Assembly (NCBI RefSeq): GCF_025847275.1
Contig: NZ_JAOZEV010000006.1
Coordinates: 186,001 to 250,000 of the forward strand
Reading direction: 5' to 3'
From: Flavobacterium frigoritolerans
GTDB lineage: Bacteria > Bacteroidota > Bacteroidia > Flavobacteriales > Flavobacteriaceae
Length of the DNA: 64,000 nt
The notes under the pieces were generated by a model. The model had not been told where the DNA came from and made no database searches. It saw only the letters and a list, made by a program, of their open reading frames with translations. Within the stretch, counting starts at the first letter, position 1. Every line of letters begins with the position of its first letter. Both the position numbers and the translations under genes were made by a program. Below, one piece after another: positions 43,344 through 52,474 of this stretch.

Positions 43344-44573
43344 CTACATCATATCAATATATCGGTCATGATATCCTAATAGGTACAAAACTCCATCGAG
43401 TCCTAAACTTGAAATTGAGGTTGATGCGCTTTCTTTTACCGTTGGTTTAGCATGAAATGCGATTCCTAGACCTGCTAAATTTAGCATTGGCAAATCGTTG
43501 GCTCCATCTCCTACTGCTATAGTTTGATTGATATGAATTCCTTCTTTTTCGGCAATTGCTCTTAGGTATTCAGCTTTCTTCTGGCCATCTACAATTTCGC
43601 CTAAATATTTACCAGTTAACTTACCATCTTTAATTTCTAATCGGTTAGCATGAACGTAATCAATACCTAATTCTTTTTGTAAATAATCACCAAAATAGGT
43701 AAATCCTCCCGATAATATAGCGGTTTTATATCCGTAATATTTTAGAGCTTTCATTAAGCGATGTGCTCCTTTGGTGATAGGTAATTTTTCGGCAACTGAT
43801 TGTAAAACATCTTCGCTCAAACCTTCTAACAATGCCATGCGTTGCTTGAAGCTTTCGTTGAAATCTATTTCTCCATTCATAGCCGATTCTGTAATTGCTC
43901 TTACTTGCTCTCCTACTCCATTAAGTTCTGCCAATTCGTCTATTACTTCAGTTTGGATTAGCGTTGAGTCCATATCGAAACAAACTAAACGTCGGTTTCT
44001 TCTGTAGATATTATCTTCCTGAAATGAAATATCTACATTTAGGGTTCTGGAAATTTCCATAAAACTTGCTGTCATTGCAATCTTATCTACAACATCTCCT
44101 GTTAACGATAATTGTATGCATGAACGAGGGTAATCTTCATGTTCTACAACTGATGTTCTACCTGTTAGTCTTATTATGGAAACAATATTTAAATTTTGAT
44201 CGGATAATAATTTTGCAACTGCTGCTAATTGTGAAGCTGCTAATTTTTCTCCAAGAATATTAACTATGTAACGTTGTTTGGATTGTGTTTTTACCCATTT
44301 TTCGTAATCTTCGATAGAAATTGGGATGAACTTTACCTTTACTTCTAATTCATAAGCTTTAAACAATAAGTCTTTTAATACTGGTCCTGAAGTGGAACCA
44401 GCTTCGATTTCGAACAAAATCCCCAGAGAAAGCGTATCGTGAATATCAGCTTGTCCAATATCTAAAATAACGGCATCATAAGTAGCCAATACTGCTGTTA
44501 ATCCTGCTGTAACTCCTGGTTTGTCATGACCTGAAACTTTTAATAAAATAATCTCTTTATCTTCTGTTGTCAT
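43344..44573 (-). CDS. serB: Phosphoserine phosphatase with N-terminal ACT-type domains
   Basis: A 409-residue enzyme, last step of serine synthesis. The C-terminal HAD domain (about 195-409) has CFDMDSTLIQTEV (nucleophile Asp), AILSGGFTYF and GDGANDLPMLNLAG. The N-terminal half holds two ACT-like domains (KVSGHDKPGVTAGLTAVLA and RYIVNILGEKLAASQLAAV), probably for serine feedback. This is the long SerB form seen in Actinobacteria and Bacteroidota. Confidence 0.95.
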   Translation of the reverse strand: MTTEDKEIILLKVSGHDKPGVTAGLTAVLATYDAVILDIGQADIHDTLSLGILFEIEAGSTSGPVLKDLLFKAYELEVKVKFIPISIEDYEKWVKTQSKQRYIVNILGEKLAASQLAAVAKLLSDQNLNIVSIIRLTGRTSVVEHEDYPRSCIQLSLTGDVVDKIAMTASFMEISRTLNVDISFQEDNIYRRNRRLVCFDMDSTLIQTEVIDELAELNGVGEQVRAITESAMNGEIDFNESFKQRMALLEGLSEDVLQSVAEKLPITKGAHRLMKALKYYGYKTAILSGGFTYFGDYLQKELGIDYVHANRLEIKDGKLTGKYLGEIVDGQKKAEYLRAIAEKEGIHINQTIAVGDGANDLPMLNLAGLGIAFHAKPTVKESASTSISSLGLDGVLYLLGYHDRYIDMM

Positions 44574-44841
44574 TTTATCTTTATTGATTTAGAAGTGACA
44601 AAAATCGGCAATCTATTGTTGATAAAAAAGAATATGCTTTGTTTTCTTGTAAAGAAAAAACACAAATCGATATGATTTATTTAAATAATTTAATGTTCTA
44701 TTCCAATGTTTAAAATAACTTGCATTGAAGCAACTTTTAATAAAAAAAGATTATTTAGTACAACTGAAGAAACAAGTAAATCTTGTTCTAAAATTATCCT
44801 AAATAATCTCCTGAATTAATTACTTAACAATAGTTATTTAA

Positions 44842-45285
44842 TTAGCTGCTTGGCATATTTTCATCAAAATTCACCATCCAGTTTACTCCAAACTTATCGG
44901 TAAACATTCCGAAATAAGCGCCCCAAAAGGTTTTACCCATTGGCATAAATGGATTTCCTCCTGCTGAGAGTCCATTAAAAATTCTATCGCCTTCTTTTGC
45001 ACTTTCGACATTAATTGAAACCGAAAAATTCCCTCCAAAAGTTACAGCACCAGATTGTTCGGTACTATCACTTCCCATTAAAATGGTTTGACCAATTGGT
45101 AAACTAACATGCATAATTCTTTCTGCTTCTTCGCTATCGCTTGATACTTGTGAACAATTTTCGTGTGCAGGCATATCTTTGAATTTTCCAATGTATGCAA
45201 ATTCGCCTCCAAAAACTGATTTGTAAAATAGAAATGCTTCTTCGCAATTTCCATTAAAAATTAAATAGGGATTTACTGCTGCCAT
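44842..45285 (-). CDS. PhnB-like VOC family protein
   Basis: A 147-residue protein of the PhnB/DUF1338-like glyoxalase superfamily: NPYLIFNGNCEEAFLFYKSV opening, then FPLGE-type strand region (SLPIGQTILMGSD) and a late WGAYFGMFTDKFGVNWMVN. It usually has no fixed catalytic role. It is the last of five minus-strand genes (44842-47186) mixing VOC and SRPBCC families. Confidence 0.85.
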   Translation of the reverse strand: MAAVNPYLIFNGNCEEAFLFYKSVFGGEFAYIGKFKDMPAHENCSQVSSDSEEAERIMHVSLPIGQTILMGSDSTEQSGAVTFGGNFSVSINVESAKEGDRIFNGLSAGGNPFMPMGKTFWGAYFGMFTDKFGVNWMVNFDENMPSS

Positions 45286-45315
45286 GATGTTTTATTTTAA
45301 TTATTAGTGTTTTTA

Positions 45316-45756
45316 TTATTTTGCTTCTGATAATTCTTTTACCTTTTCTAATCCTTTCGGAAAAGCTTCTTTAAAATAATCGATATATTTTTCGAGCGTA
45401 TCAACTTTAGCTTCAAGAATAGTATAATCATTCTCTTGAATCAATCGATAGGTTTCCAATGCGCCAGTCCATTTTTTTGTTTCTTCATCGATTGGCATTT
45501 CTTTAAAATCTTTTAATCCGCTTATATGCTTAAATGCCATATATTCGTTTAGTATTTTCTTTTCGATAATGCTATTCATCCCTTCTCCATTTGGGTCTAA
45601 AAAATGAATTTTATCTCCTTCATTCCAATTACTTATCGCATAAGTACCTTCACAGAAAACACTTGTCCATTTTCGATAAGTTTCATCGTTCCATAAAATA
45701 CCCCAGACTTTTTCTCTAGGAGCTTTAATCTTTATCTTAAATTCTAATGTTTCCAT
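45316..45756 (-). CDS. SRPBCC (AHSA1/START-like) domain protein
   Basis: A 146-residue protein with the AHSA1-type pattern: TLEFKIKIKAPREKVWGILW at the start, YRKWTSVFCEGTYAISNWNEG in the middle and the C-terminal helix YIDYFKEAFPKGLEKVKEL. It probably binds a small hydrophobic ligand. It ends 30 bp before the PhnB-like gene and starts 12 bp after the VOC gene upstream, so it is cotranscribed. Confidence 0.85.
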   Translation of the reverse strand: METLEFKIKIKAPREKVWGILWNDETYRKWTSVFCEGTYAISNWNEGDKIHFLDPNGEGMNSIIEKKILNEYMAFKHISGLKDFKEMPIDEETKKWTGALETYRLIQENDYTILEAKVDTLEKYIDYFKEAFPKGLEKVKELSEAK

Positions 45757-45768
45757 AATCTAATTTTT

Positions 45769-46176
45769 TTATGATAATTTACTAAAATCCATGAATAAAG
45801 AATTCCAACGATGTCCATCTAGATCTGCAAAACCACAACCGTACATCCAACCTTGATTCAAGCTTGGAGCTGCAAAAACATTCCCTCCTGCTTCCTGAAC
45901 TTTTTTAGCAATTGTATCTACTTCTTCTTTACTTTCAGCATCTATAGATATTAGTATTTCTGAACTTGTTTTTGTATCTGTAAGTTTATTTTGAGAAATA
46001 TCTTCAAACATTTTTTCTTCAAAAAGCATTATTACAAATTTACCTTCACCAACAAGCATACAAGTTGATTTTGGCGTATCATGCTCTTCATTGAATGAAA
46101 AACCTATTTTCGAGAAAAAGGCTTTCGATTTTGCTACATCTTTTACTGGCAGATTGAGCCATATTTGTTTTGCCAT
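45769..46176 (-). CDS. VOC family (glyoxalase/bleomycin resistance-like) protein
   Basis: A 135-residue protein: IWLNLPVKDVAKSKAFFSKI opening, MLVGEGKFVIMLFEE, then GWMYGCGFADLDGHRWNSLF with the His and acidic residues of the VOC metal site. It is a clear paralogue of the gene at 46779-47186 (shared LNLPVKD, AFF..[IL]GF.FN and GWMY...DLDGH.W). Confidence 0.87.
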   Translation of the reverse strand: MAKQIWLNLPVKDVAKSKAFFSKIGFSFNEEHDTPKSTCMLVGEGKFVIMLFEEKMFEDISQNKLTDTKTSSEILISIDAESKEEVDTIAKKVQEAGGNVFAAPSLNQGWMYGCGFADLDGHRWNSLFMDFSKLS

Positions 46177-46336
46177 TTTTTGATATTTAAAGCTATTATT
46201 TTTAAACCATACAAGTTATATAAGATAATTAAGGCTATGCTTATATATTTACCTCAAAGGCATTAAGTCACAACGTTTTTTTTCATATTTGAGAGAAGCC
46301 TTAGAGTCTTTGTCTCTTTGAACCTTAGTTCCTTAA

Positions 46337-46741
46337 TTAATTACGCTCTACATAACTTTTAAAATTATCTAGAATCGCTTGCCATCCACCACGTTGCATC
46401 TCTTCTGGATTTTCTGTCTCTGGATCAAAACTTTCTATTACTTCTACTCCGTTTGGAGTTTCTCTAAAAGTAATTTCGACTTTTCTCCCATCTCCAATTA
46501 CATATTCAATAGCTTCGTTTTCTTTTACTAAGGTATATTCTCCTTCAAAATCAAAACTCATACTTCCGTCTCTGGCTGCCATTGTCGATTTAAATTTACC
46601 TCCTGTTTTTAAATCATTTTCAGCATACGGTGTATGCCATTCTGGCGATGGACTATTCCATTCTTGTATGTGTTTTGGAGCTGTCCATATTTCCCAAACT
46701 TTTGCTATTGGAGCTTTTACTGTACTTTGAACTGTTATCAT
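46337..46741 (-). CDS. SRPBCC (AHSA1-like) domain protein
   Basis: A 134-residue protein starting MITVQSTVKAPIAKVWEIWT, with HIQEWNSPSPEWHTPYAEND and the closing GGWQAILDNFKSYVE, all AHSA1 family features. The frame continues to 46834 and would overlap the upstream VOC gene, but ATG 46741 fits the domain start. Likely in one operon with its neighbours. Confidence 0.85.
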   Translation of the reverse strand: MITVQSTVKAPIAKVWEIWTAPKHIQEWNSPSPEWHTPYAENDLKTGGKFKSTMAARDGSMSFDFEGEYTLVKENEAIEYVIGDGRKVEITFRETPNGVEVIESFDPETENPEEMQRGGWQAILDNFKSYVERN

Positions 46742-46778
46742 ATTCAATTGATTAAAATTATACTTTATAAATTGACTT

Positions 46779-47186
46779 TTAATTTTTTGGCGCTTGACTT
46801 TCATCCATGAAAAATATTTCCCAATGATGCCCATCTAAATCTAAAAAAGCTTTTTGATACATCCATCCATAATCTTTGGCTTCCATGTATTCTGTACCAC
46901 CAGCTTTTACTACTGCTGTAATTATTTCATCTACTTTTTCTCGGCTATCAACAGATAACGCCATTAAGATTTCGGTCGTGGTTGCTGTATTGCAAATTTG
47001 TTTTTGTGTGAATGTTTTAAAAAACTCTTCTAACAAAAGCATTGCAAATATATTTTCTCCGATTTCTAAACAAGCTGCTTTATCATCTGTAAAATTTAAA
47101 TTGAATGTAAAACCTAATTCTGTAAAAAAAGCCATGCTGCGATTTAAATCTTTCACTGGAAGATTTAAGAAAATTTCTGTTTTCAT
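46779..47186 (-). CDS. VOC family protein, paralogue of 45769-46176
   Basis: A 135-residue protein: IFLNLPVKDLNRSMAFFTEL opening and YGWMYQKAFLDLDGHHWEIF near the end. First gene of the VOC/SRPBCC run, with a TAnnTTTG promoter (47216-47223 minus) 29 bp upstream. It diverges from a GlxA-type regulator. Confidence 0.87.
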   Translation of the reverse strand: MKTEIFLNLPVKDLNRSMAFFTELGFTFNLNFTDDKAACLEIGENIFAMLLLEEFFKTFTQKQICNTATTTEILMALSVDSREKVDEIITAVVKAGGTEYMEAKDYGWMYQKAFLDLDGHHWEIFFMDESQAPKN

Positions 47187-47215
47187 TTTTATATAAATTT
47201 ACAAATTATTTAAAG

Positions 47216-47223
47216 CAAATTTA
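47216..47223 (-). promoter_or_regulatory. -7 element TAAATTTG for the VOC/SRPBCC run
   Basis: A full TAnnTTTG match on the minus strand, 29 bases before ATG 47186. Confidence 0.5.
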
Positions 47224-47288
47224 AAGTAATCACCTAGCCTTTAGACTATAATAAAAGTCATTTTTAGGGTCATTTAAGACAAAAAAGC

Positions 47289-47296
47289 TATTTTTG
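47289..47296 (+). promoter_or_regulatory. -7 element TATTTTTG for the GlxA-type regulator
   Basis: A full TAnnTTTG match 32 bases before ATG 47329. Confidence 0.5.
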
Positions 47297-47328
47297 TATG
47301 AGTCATTTCCATTAAAAAAAGAGAAATA

Positions 47329-48294
47329 ATGAGTAAAAAAGTTGGGTTAATCGTTCCGCATGACTATAAATTATTGAGTATTGCAGCCATTCTTGAAGTT
47401 TTTGAAACTGCTAATAAATTGCATTCTGAAGGCGAAAAACCGTTTGAGATATTCGTTTTTCAATCATCTGAACAAATGGAGCAAGAAAAATTGTTTAATT
47501 ATAAAGTTAATTCCATCCAATCCTCCGATGAGAAACTTGGATTGGTTTTAATTCCTGCATTTACCACGGATGATATGAAAGGAATGATTGCAAAAAACAG
47601 CAATTTTATTCCTTGGTTAAAAAAACAGCATTTGTTTGGAGCAGAAATAGCTAGTTTTTGCACAGGCGCTTTCTTGCTTGGTGCTTCCGGATTACTAGAT
47701 GAAAAATCAGCTACAACTCATGTTGACGCTTGTAGTGCTTTTAACCAATCGTTTCCTTTGGTAAATTTAAAACCCGAAGAAACATTAACTGCCGATGGAA
47801 CGCTTTATACAAGTGGCGGATCAACTTCTTCTTTTCATTTACTGATTCTTTTAGTTCAGAAATATTGCGGAAATGAAGTAGCTGTACAAATTGCTAAAAT
47901 TTTTGCCATTGATTTAAATCGTCATAAACAAAGTTATTTTAGCACTTTTCGTCCTAATCATTTACATAATGATATTCTTGTTGCTCAATTGCAACACAAA
48001 ATAGAAAATGAATACAGCACAATAGAAAAACTGGAAGAAATTACTAAAGACATTCCGACTAGTAATCGTAATATGACTCGAAGATTCAAGCAAGTAGTTG
48101 GGATTCCTCCTATAGAATATTTACAAAACATTCGTGTAGAAAGCTCTAAAAAATATCTGGAACAAACACAACTTTCTATATCCGAGATTATTGAAAAAAC
48201 AGGCTACAATGATCCTAAATCTTTTAGAAAAGTTTTCTACAAAATGGTAGGAATGAAGCCAATTGAATATAGAGAAAAGTTTAGAGTGAGATAA
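47329..48294 (+). CDS. GlxA family transcriptional regulator (DJ-1/PfpI domain plus AraC HTH)
   Basis: A 321-residue regulator. Residues about 1-190 are a DJ-1/PfpI amidotransferase-like domain with ASFCTGAFLLGASGLLDEKS around the nucleophile-position cysteine. Residues about 220-321 are the AraC helix-turn-helix pair (STIEKLEEITKDIPTSNRNM, then LSISEIIEKTGYNDPKSFRK). It diverges from the VOC/SRPBCC run and is the best candidate to control it, but no operator was identified. Confidence 0.92.
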   Translation: MSKKVGLIVPHDYKLLSIAAILEVFETANKLHSEGEKPFEIFVFQSSEQMEQEKLFNYKVNSIQSSDEKLGLVLIPAFTTDDMKGMIAKNSNFIPWLKKQHLFGAEIASFCTGAFLLGASGLLDEKSATTHVDACSAFNQSFPLVNLKPEETLTADGTLYTSGGSTSSFHLLILLVQKYCGNEVAVQIAKIFAIDLNRHKQSYFSTFRPNHLHNDILVAQLQHKIENEYSTIEKLEEITKDIPTSNRNMTRRFKQVVGIPPIEYLQNIRVESSKKYLEQTQLSISEIIEKTGYNDPKSFRKVFYKMVGMKPIEYREKFRVR

Positions 48295-48325
48295 AAAAAA
48301 ACCTGTTCAAATAAATGAACAGGTT
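48293..48325 (-). terminator. Terminator downstream of clpX
   Basis: On the minus strand AACCTGTTCA-TTTATT-TGAACAGGTT followed by eight or more Ts. It starts directly at the stop of the convergent GlxA gene. Confidence 0.85.
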
Positions 48326-48376
48326 AAGATAAATCTTTGACAAAAATTTAAAAATTTGACAAAGTTATTTCAAGAT

Positions 48377-49609
48377 TTATGAAGCAATTTCTAATCGTTT
48401 CAATAAATTCTTATTCAAAGTTTCTTTGGCGTACTCTTTATCAATCTCTAATATTTTAACATCTGAGCTTGGTAAATCATACATAGCATCGGTTAAGATA
48501 GCTTCACATAACGAACGCAATCCACGTGCTCCTAATTTATACTCTAATGCTTTTTCTACAATAAAATCCAATGCTTCATCAGTAATCGTAAACTCTACCT
48601 CATCCATTAAAAACAACTTTTGATATTGTTTGATTAATGCATTTTTAGGTTGAGTAAGAATTGCACGCAATGTTTCTCTATCTAAAGGATCCATATGCGT
48701 TAAAACTGGTAAACGACCAATGATTTCTGGAATCAATCCAAAGTCTTTAATATCTTTTGGAATGATGTATTGTAATAAATTGTCTTTGTCAATATTATCC
48801 ACATTTTTTGATGTGCTATAACCTACTGCCTGACGGTTTAAACGTTTTGAAATAATACGTTCTACTCCATCAAAAGCTCCTCCAGCTATAAACAATATAT
48901 TTTGTGTATTTACCTCAACAAATTTTTGGTCTGGGTGCTTACGTCCTCCTTTTGGTGGTACATTTACAACTGTTCCTTCTAAAAGTTTCAATAATGCTTG
49001 TTGTACTCCTTCGCCCGAAACATCACGTGTTATTGATGGATTATCGCTTTTACGAGCAATTTTATCTATTTCATCAATAAAAACGATTCCTCTTTCGGCT
49101 TTTGCCACATCGTAATCGGCAGCTTGAAGCAAACGTGTCAAAATACTTTCTACGTCTTCTCCAACATATCCTGCTTCGGTTAGAACGGTAGCATCAACAA
49201 TTGCCAAAGGAACGTCTAACATTTTTGCAATGGTTTTTGCTACTAATGTTTTTCCTGTTCCCGTTTGACCAACCATAATGATATTACTTTTCTCTATCTC
49301 TACTTCGTCATCCAACTGTTGTTGCATTAAACGTTTGTAGTGATTGTAAACCGCAACCGACATTACTTTTTTAGTTTGATCCTGACCTATTACATATTGA
49401 TCTAAGAATGCTCTAATTTCTTTTGGTTTCTTTAATATTAAATCACCAACTAATTTTGAGCTTCCACTTGATTTTAATTCTTCTAAAACAATTCCGTGTG
49501 CTTGTTCGATACACTTATCACAAATATGTGCATTAATACCAGCAATTAATAAATTGGTCTCTGGCTTTTTTCTCCCACAAAACGAACACTCTAATACTAC
49601 TTTTGCCAT
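48377..49609 (-). CDS. clpX: ATP-dependent protease ATP-binding subunit ClpX
   Basis: A 410-residue AAA+ unfoldase that feeds substrates to ClpP. The N-terminal zinc-binding domain has CSFCGRKK and CDKC. Walker [13 protein letters not shown], the pore loop GYVGED, Walker [12 protein letters not shown] and sensor region [13 protein letters not shown] are intact. It lies downstream of clpP, but the 175-bp gap contains a TAnnTTTG element, so it may be transcribed separately. Confidence 0.97.
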   Translation of the reverse strand: MAKVVLECSFCGRKKPETNLLIAGINAHICDKCIEQAHGIVLEELKSSGSSKLVGDLILKKPKEIRAFLDQYVIGQDQTKKVMSVAVYNHYKRLMQQQLDDEVEIEKSNIIMVGQTGTGKTLVAKTIAKMLDVPLAIVDATVLTEAGYVGEDVESILTRLLQAADYDVAKAERGIVFIDEIDKIARKSDNPSITRDVSGEGVQQALLKLLEGTVVNVPPKGGRKHPDQKFVEVNTQNILFIAGGAFDGVERIISKRLNRQAVGYSTSKNVDNIDKDNLLQYIIPKDIKDFGLIPEIIGRLPVLTHMDPLDRETLRAILTQPKNALIKQYQKLFLMDEVEFTITDEALDFIVEKALEYKLGARGLRSLCEAILTDAMYDLPSSDVKILEIDKEYAKETLNKNLLKRLEIAS

Positions 49610-49622
49610 CTATTTTTAGTTG

Positions 49623-49630
49623 CAAAGTTA
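49623..49630 (-). promoter_or_regulatory. -7 element TAACTTTG for clpX
   Basis: A full TAnnTTTG match on the minus strand, 13 bases before ATG 49609. The surrounding gap also contains decayed AAAGTTACAAAGG-type tracts, so the match could be fortuitous. Confidence 0.4.
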
Positions 49631-49784
49631 CAAAGGTTCTAAGGTCCTGAGGTTCTTACATTCGAAACTCAAAACTAAGGCAACCTATAACTTCATTTTA
49701 TTTTAACCTAAATTTCTCCTATTCAAATTCACAAAGCAGCGCACTTTGAAACTTAGTGCCTTTGTAACTTTAAACCTTAAAAAT

Positions 49785-50459
49785 TTATCCTCTTCTCAAA
49801 ACTTCATCAATCATTCCGTACTCTTTAGCTTCATCAGCAATCATCCAGTAATCACGTTCGCTATCTTTATGTACTTTATCAAAAGTTTGTCCTGAATGCT
49901 GAGAGATGATGTTATATAATTCATCTTTCAGTTTCAACATTTCGCGTAAATTGATTTCCATATCAGTAGCAACTCCTTGAGCTCCTCCAGATGGCTGGTG
50001 AATCATTACTCTTGAATGTGGTAAAGCCGAACGTTTTCCTGCAGCTCCTGCACATAATAAAACAGCTCCCATAGAAGCAGCCATACCTGTACAAATTGTA
50101 GCTACATCTGGTTTAATATATTGCATTGTATCATAGATTCCTAATCCTGCATAAACACTTCCTCCAGGAGAATTTAGATAAATCTGAATATCCTTAGATG
50201 CATCCGCACTTTCTAAAAATAATAATTGTGCCTGAACAATATTTGCAATTTGATCATCAATACCTGTTCCAAGGAAAATAATTCTATCCATCATTAATCT
50301 TGAAAAAACGTCTAACTGTGAAATATTCAACTGACGTTCTTCTATAATATATGGAGTCATATTAGTTGGAGTCATTGCACTTACGATTTTATCGTAATAC
50401 ATAGCATTCACTCCTTGGTGCTTTGTAGCAAATTTTTTAAATTCTTTACCGTAGTTCAT
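49785..50459 (-). CDS. clpP: ATP-dependent Clp protease proteolytic subunit
   Basis: A 224-residue serine protease subunit. The triad is Ser129 (GMAASMGAVLL), His154 (RVMIHQPSGG) and Asp203 (DSERDYWM). The N-terminal 40 residues form a longer leader than E. coli's and include the processing region. It is in order tig-clpP-clpX, the standard arrangement linking trigger factor with the Clp protease. Confidence 0.97.
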   Translation of the reverse strand: MNYGKEFKKFATKHQGVNAMYYDKIVSAMTPTNMTPYIIEERQLNISQLDVFSRLMMDRIIFLGTGIDDQIANIVQAQLLFLESADASKDIQIYLNSPGGSVYAGLGIYDTMQYIKPDVATICTGMAASMGAVLLCAGAAGKRSALPHSRVMIHQPSGGAQGVATDMEINLREMLKLKDELYNIISQHSGQTFDKVHKDSERDYWMIADEAKEYGMIDEVLRRG

Positions 50460-50566
50460 ATTTTTTTGTTCTAAGTTGTACGTTACTATATTATATATTT
50501 TATTTAATCAAAGGTCATACCTCTTTATAAACAATGCCAATATGTCTTATTTTAAATTTGAAACCT

Positions 50567-50606
50567 AAAAAAAGAGCGTCAAAGAAAAATATTCTTTTGA
50601 CGCTCA
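50567..50606 (-). terminator. Terminator after tig
   Basis: On the minus strand GAGCGTCAAAAGAATA ... TTCTTTGACGCTC followed by a T-run. It separates tig from clpP. Confidence 0.85.
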
Positions 50607-50628
50607 AATATACTTATTTTTTTAGAAA

Positions 50629-51954
50629 TTATTCTCCGTAAGAAGCTGCAATAAATTCTTCGTAAGTTACTTCTTTAGTTGTTGGATTTGCTTTTTCTTT
50701 AAACAATACCAATAACTTCTCAGCTACAACTTGCTCTGAAAGTCTTTTTACTTCTTCTTGGTTTGACAACACTCTTGCAACAATTCCTTGAACTTCTTCG
50801 TCTGTTGGGTTTGTTTGTCCAAATTGAGCCATTTGTTGTTTGATTGCACCTGTTGTGAATGCTTTCAAATCTTCAAACGTGATTTGGATATTACTTTGAG
50901 CCATTGCTTTTCCTTCAATCAATTGAAAACGTAATCCTTTTTCTGATCTTGCGTATTCAACTTCTGCTTCTTCTGGAGATAATTTTTTCTCACCTACAGT
51001 TTGCAACCATTTTTTAAGGAATTCAGCTGGCAATTCAAATTTAGTGCTCTCAATTAAGAAATCTTGAACATCTGCTAATAATTTTTGATCTGCTTGTTGT
51101 GCAAATTGAAGTTCTGCATCTTCTTTAATTTTTGCTTTCAAATCTTCTAATGAGGCTACTTTACCTTCACCAAAAAGTTTATCAAACAATTCTTGGTTTA
51201 ATTCAGCTAATTCAGCTCCGTTGATAGCTTCGATAGTAAAGTTAACATCTACATCTAAACCATGAACATCATCATGACTTACTTTTAAGTAATCCATTAA
51301 TTGGTGATCATCTTCGAATAAACCTTTAGTATTTACAGTTACAACATCTCCAACTTTTTTACCGATGAATTTATCAGCAGTTTTTTTATCTTTAAAGATA
51401 GAAAGTGAAATTGTTGTAGTATTGTTGATTCCTTTTTCTTCATTTGTAAAAGTTCCTGTAATATCAGAATCAGCTACAACTACATCTTGAGGAATTGCTT
51501 TTCCAAATTGTTTTTGGATACGCTCTACTTGACCGTCAATTAATTTATCATCAGCAGTAACGATATATTTTACGATATCATTTTTAGCTTCAAGATCAAT
51601 TTCGAAGTTAGGTACTAAACCAATTTCATATTCGAATACTAATTCTTCAGCATCCCAATCAAAATTTTCATTTTCTTTAGCAAGAGGAGTTCCAAGAAGA
51701 TTTAATCTTTCAGATTGTACATAACGCTCCAAAGCCAAATCAACTACTTTTTTAACTTCTTCTTGTTTTATTCCTTTTCCGTATTGTTTCTCAACAAGGT
51801 CTTTAGGAACTTGTCCTTTTCTAAAACCTTTTACAGTTGCCAAAGGCATTTTTTCGTTTAATCTTTTTTGAACTTGACCTTTGTAATCCATATGAACAAC
51901 GTTCAATACAATTGTCTCATTTACTGCGTTTATTGCTACTCTTTTAATATCCAT
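50629..51954 (-). CDS. tig: Trigger factor (ribosome-associated chaperone)
   Basis: A 441-residue chaperone. The N-terminal ribosome-binding domain carries VKGFRKGQVPKDLVEKQYG, a variant of the GFRxGxxP signature. The middle FKBP-like domain (about 150-240) is degenerate, as is usual in Bacteroidota, so prolyl isomerase activity is doubtful. A long helical C-terminal domain follows. Its promoter overlaps a strong inverted repeat (51981-52015). Confidence 0.95.
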   Translation of the reverse strand: MDIKRVAINAVNETIVLNVVHMDYKGQVQKRLNEKMPLATVKGFRKGQVPKDLVEKQYGKGIKQEEVKKVVDLALERYVQSERLNLLGTPLAKENENFDWDAEELVFEYEIGLVPNFEIDLEAKNDIVKYIVTADDKLIDGQVERIQKQFGKAIPQDVVVADSDITGTFTNEEKGINNTTTISLSIFKDKKTADKFIGKKVGDVVTVNTKGLFEDDHQLMDYLKVSHDDVHGLDVDVNFTIEAINGAELAELNQELFDKLFGEGKVASLEDLKAKIKEDAELQFAQQADQKLLADVQDFLIESTKFELPAEFLKKWLQTVGEKKLSPEEAEVEYARSEKGLRFQLIEGKAMAQSNIQITFEDLKAFTTGAIKQQMAQFGQTNPTDEEVQGIVARVLSNQEEVKRLSEQVVAEKLLVLFKEKANPTTKEVTYEEFIAASYGE

Positions 51955-51980
51955 CTTCTTCTTTAATTTACATAATAAAA

Positions 51981-52015
51981 TTGGGTTGCAAAATTATAAA
52001 ATTTTTGCAACCCAA
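51981..52015. promoter_or_regulatory. tig promoter inside a long inverted repeat
   Basis: TTGGGTTGCAAAA and TTTTGCAACCCAA pair around an A/T centre. On the minus strand the -7 element TAATTTTG (51989-51996) lies within the right arm, 34 bases before ATG 51954, and a -33 TTG lies in the other arm. The stem followed by TTTTATT could also end transcription of the upstream membrane-protein gene. Confidence 0.55.
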
Positions 52016-52073
52016 CCAAGCTTTTTAATATATTGATAAGAAGTGCTTTTTAAGACTCCCCTTCCTTATTATT

Positions 52074-52418
52074 TTATCTATCTTCTCCTAATATTTTATA
52101 CGTAATAGACTGTAGAATAGACAGAACGATACTAAATATTAGTGCCGTCCAAAACGAATCAACTGTAAACCCGCCAACAATTTTGGTACACAACAAAATA
52201 ATTATAGCATTAATAGCTAGCAAAAACAGTCCAAACGTAATCAAAGTAACTGGCAATGTGAATAATACTAATAGCGGCTTAATAAAAATATTAAGCAATC
52301 CTAGCACCACAGCAACAATTAAAGCAATAGTAAAACTAGCTACATGAACGCCTGGCATAAAATGAGCAATTAGTAATACTAAGCCTGCGGTAATCAATAT
52401 TCTGAGTAGTAATTTCAT
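52074..52418 (-). CDS. Phage-holin-4-superfamily (YvlD-like) membrane protein
   Basis: A 114-residue protein with four hydrophobic segments (LLRILITAGLVLLIAHFM, ALIVAVVLGLLNIFI, VTLITFGLFLLAINAIIILL, WTALIFSIVLSILQSI). The IKPLLVLFTLPVTLITFGLF stretch is typical of the family PF04020. Despite the name these are bacterial chromosomal proteins with unknown role, not evidence of a phage. Confidence 0.88.
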   Translation of the reverse strand: MKLLLRILITAGLVLLIAHFMPGVHVASFTIALIVAVVLGLLNIFIKPLLVLFTLPVTLITFGLFLLAINAIIILLCTKIVGGFTVDSFWTALIFSIVLSILQSITYKILGEDR

Positions 52419-52474
52419 ATTTTTTTGTTTTAAAATTTATTTAAAAGTAATAAAATTTTCATTAAACAAAGTAA

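Noticed and set aside
52074..52418. Possible prophage remnant because of the 'phage holin' family name
   Set aside because: PF04020 members are ordinary chromosomal membrane proteins. No phage structural, integrase or lysis genes are nearby.
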